Source of the DNA: Pseudomonadota bacterium
GTDB taxonomy: Bacteria > Pseudomonadota > Gammaproteobacteria > Steroidobacterales > Woeseiaceae
Reading direction: 5' to 3'
DNA: 56,636 nucleotides
Assembly: GCA_027618995.1 (NCBI GenBank)
Contig: JAQCGO010000014.1
Coordinates: 1 to 56,636 of the forward strand
Part shown: positions 54,901-56,636 of the stretch, in pieces
Layout: every line of letters begins with the position of its first letter
Position numbering within the stretch: the first letter of the stretch is position 1
The notes under the pieces: generated by a model
The model's input: only the letters and a program-made list of their open reading frames with translations
Told to the model about the DNA's origin: nothing
The model's database searches: none
Translations under genes and position numbers: made by a program

Positions 54901-55870
54901 TTTCCCTAGATCGGTCCTGGTATTACATGAAACAATAAGTGCCGACGCGCGTGCCGACGAGGTAGACACGCTCGTCCAGGCCAACTACGTCGCCGACGTA
55001 ATGCGGGATCTTGGCTGGAGCGTTACAACCCTGGCCACGGACCTTTAACTGTCGAGCACGCTTGCAGCGATTTCGGCTGCGGGTCCGGAGTGCGTATTCA
55101 ACCTGGTCGAGTCGCTACAAGGTGACGGCCGCCTGGTGCACGTCCTGCCCGCCCTGCTGGCGGCCTCCGGCAAGCGATTCACCGGCTGCGACAGCGACGC
55201 GATGTACCTGAGCTCACAAAAACTGCTCGCGAAGCGCTGGATGAAGCTGCATGGCATTCCGACGCCGAAGAGCTTTCTGCCCGGAGATGAAAAGCCGGTG
55301 GGCAACACGACCTGGATCGTAAAGTCGCTCTGGGAACACGCATCGCTTGGTCTTGACGACGATTGCGTCGTCAATAGTCTGACAGCGGCGCGGGCGCGCA
55401 TTGATCATTGCCATGCGCAACACGGTGGCGTCTGGTTTGCCGAGGAGTTTGTCGACGGCCGGGAATTCAATGTATCGGTGCTCGAAGTGGGCCGCAAACC
55501 GCAAATCCTGCCGATTGCAGAGATGACTTTCGTTGACTATCCGCCCGGCAAGCCAAAAATCGTCGGCTATGCGGCGAAATGGGACGACGCTGCGCCTGAG
55601 TTTCACGCCACACAACGCTCGTTCGCCAAACTGCCGAGCGCCGAGCACGACGCCATTATTGATGTCGTGCAGAAATGCTGGAGCGCCTTTCATCTTCGTG
55701 GCTATGCACGAATTGATCTGCGAATGGACGCGGCTGGGGTACCCTGGGTGCTCGAGATCAATGCCAACCCGTGTTTGTCCCCGGACGCAGGCTTCGCCGC
55801 CGCTGTCATCGAGGCCGGCATGACGCCGACCAGGGCCATTGAGCACATCGTTAGCGCTGCAATGCATTGA
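54890..55870 (+). pseudogene. D-Ala-D-Ala-ligase-like ATP-grasp protein 2 of the kamA cassette, in-frame TAA
   Basis: A second ATP-grasp ligase, homologous in plan to the previous gene. From a TTG overlapping the upstream stop it reads SVLVLHETISADARADEVDT and VADVMRDLGWSVTTLATDL, then TAA (55046-55048), then LSSTLAAISAAGPECVFNLV and a normal body: FTGCDSDAMYLSSQKLLAKR, VKSLWEHASLGLDD, FAEEFVDGREFNVSVLE and YARIDLRMDAAGVPWVLEIN. A GAA-to-TAA change would explain the stop. An ORF of 244 residues can restart at 55136 but lacks the N-terminal strands. It could be a pseudogene, a restart product, or a sequencing error. Confidence 0.78.
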
Positions 55871-55884
55871 GACAAGAAACAATA

Positions 55885-56364
55885 ATGCGCTGGCGTTGCA
55901 CGTTGCAGGCGTCGGATGCCGCAGCCGTTGGCACACTCGTGGCCGACACCGGTTTTTTCTCGCCGGACGAAACACTCATCGCGATTGAGCTCGTCGAAGA
56001 AACCCTTACACGCGGCAAGGAAAGCGGCTACGAATTCCTGTTCGCCGATGATCCGGAGGGCCAGTTGCTGGGCTACACCTGCTACGGGCCGATTCCGGCC
56101 ACCCAATCCAGCTTTGACCTGTACTGGATCGCGGTATCGCCGCAGGCACAACGCCAGGGCATGGGTGCCAAACTCGTGCGGGAAACCGAAAGCCTCGCGA
56201 AACAGCAAGGAGCAACCCGCATGTTCGTCGACACCGCCGGTCGCGCGGAATACGTGCCGACGCGGGCGTTCTACGAACGCATGGGCTACCACGTCGAAGC
56301 CAGCATTACCGATTTCTACGCACCCGGCGACGCCAAGGTTATCTACGCCAAAAGCCTGGCCTGA
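55885..56364 (+). CDS. GNAT family N-acetyltransferase of the kamA cassette
   Basis: About 159 residues from ATG 55885; a TTG at 55867 overlapping the previous stop is an alternative start. The GNAT core is seen in LLGYTCYGPIP, FDLYWIAVSPQAQRQGMGAKL (acetyl-CoA pyrophosphate loop Q-R-Q-G-M-G) and TRAFYERMGYHVEA. In methanogens and some bacteria KamA (AblA) works with an acetyltransferase (AblB) to make N-epsilon-acetyl-beta-lysine, an osmolyte; here a similar final acetylation is possible but the two ligases suggest a larger product. Confidence 0.85.
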   Translation: MRWRCTLQASDAAAVGTLVADTGFFSPDETLIAIELVEETLTRGKESGYEFLFADDPEGQLLGYTCYGPIPATQSSFDLYWIAVSPQAQRQGMGAKLVRETESLAKQQGATRMFVDTAGRAEYVPTRAFYERMGYHVEASITDFYAPGDAKVIYAKSLA

Positions 56365-56466
56365 CAAAGCTTACTCGGCACGATCATCGGATCTGGCGGT
56401 CAGCACGCGGAGGCAGTATACTTCGCGCAAATAATTTCTCTAATAATCAATGTATTGCGGTTAATA
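56365..56466. other. Intergenic leader with candidate -10
   Basis: About 100 nt between the acetyltransferase and the last small ORF. TATACT lies within GGCAGTATACTTCGC, but no convincing -35 accompanies it. The 3' half is unusually A+T-rich compared with its surroundings. Confidence 0.3.
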
Positions 56467-56601
56467 ATGTCAGGATTTTTCGACCTCATCACAGGCCTTT
56501 TCTACCGCTTCGCAGCCAGCGGTTTCCTGCCGGCGGCCTGGTTTCACAAGCGTAATCCGGCCAAAGTCAAAAAAGCGCAGCGCACCGGCAAGGTATTATA
56601 A
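56467..56601 (+). CDS. Small ORF, 44 residues, amphipathic and basic
   Basis: Reads MSGFFDLITGLFYRFAASGF, then LPAAWFHKRNPAKVKKAQRT and GKVL. A hydrophobic aromatic N-terminal half is followed by a Lys/Arg-rich tail with His-Lys-Arg, ending in TAA. No clear ribosome site beyond an A/T-rich leader. It lies 102 nt after the acetyltransferase on the same strand, so it may belong to the kamA cassette or start a new unit. No family recognised; function unknown. Coding status rests on composition and position only. Confidence 0.5.
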   Translation: MSGFFDLITGLFYRFAASGFLPAAWFHKRNPAKVKKAQRTGKVL

Positions 56602-56636
56602 AACAGGGTTAGGAAATACTGGCAATACGGCCACTT

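Overview
The window is a GC-rich (roughly 60 %), densely packed bacterial chromosome segment with gammaproteobacterial gene order. Examples are ybeD-lipB, lptD-surA-pdxA-rsmA-apaG-apaH, ygfB-pepP-ubiH-visC beside zapA, 6S RNA and ygfA, rplM-rpsI, and a coq7 and crp/vfr-like pair. Split gcvPA/gcvPB, a kynurenine-pathway remnant and an sNOR-like cluster suit a marine or sediment gammaproteobacterium. Woeseiales/Chromatiales relatives are my guess; the taxon is inferred. I see no phage, insertion sequence or CRISPR array.

Layout. 1-10.4 kb: envelope and housekeeping genes (dacC, ybeD, lipB; murU-amgK on the minus strand; lptD, surA, pdxA, rsmA, apaG, apaH). 10.4-14.1 kb: a decayed kynurenine pair (kmo with an internal deletion, tdo with an amber codon) and lgt-thyA-folA. 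14.1-21.3 kb: a YyaL-type thioredoxin-fold protein, a POT peptide transporter with no canonical start, a shortened membrane protein, a DUF4124/M13 peptidase chimera and a large Nma111-like twin protease. 21.4-26 kb: the glycine cleavage operon behind a tandem glycine riboswitch and terminator. 26-27 kb: a DUF885/ATP-grasp chimera and REP-like repeats. 27-35.3 kb: gabT, an ATP-grasp ligase with a 7TM inactive transglutaminase, visC, ubiH, pepP, ygfB. 35.4-38 kb: a TIGR02449-like gene, zapA, 6S RNA, ygfA, a Lys-rich histone-like gene, rpiA. 38-44 kb: a heme-copper operon (small TM proteins, CuA subunit, catalytic subunit without the cross-linked Tyr, SenC/SCO, cytochrome b-ferredoxin fusion, bacteriohemerythrin), best read as a CuA-type nitric oxide reductase of the norSY-senC (sNOR) kind. 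44-52.5 kb: tRNA-Gln(CUG), rpsI, rplM, DUF481 porin-like, coq7, crp-like, rpe, djlA, purC, yihY, rlmI. 52.5-56.6 kb: a promoter-led cassette with kamA (lysine 2,3-aminomutase), two D-Ala-D-Ala-ligase-like ATP-grasp genes, a GNAT acetyltransferase and a 44-residue ORF.

Two systems stand out. The kamA/ATP-grasp/ATP-grasp/GNAT cassette looks like a pathway making an amide-linked, perhaps acetylated, beta-lysine compound. The NO-reductase-like operon joins a CuA terminal enzyme to a cytochrome b-2[4Fe-4S] fusion and a hemerythrin.

A third pattern is gene damage: about a dozen genes carry in-frame stops, single-base frameshifts, lost starts or internal deletions. Most of the roughly 40 housekeeping genes are intact, while the damage falls mainly in accessory or regulatory genes. 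This suggests ongoing pseudogenization, although assembly error in the frameshift cases cannot be excluded from sequence alone.
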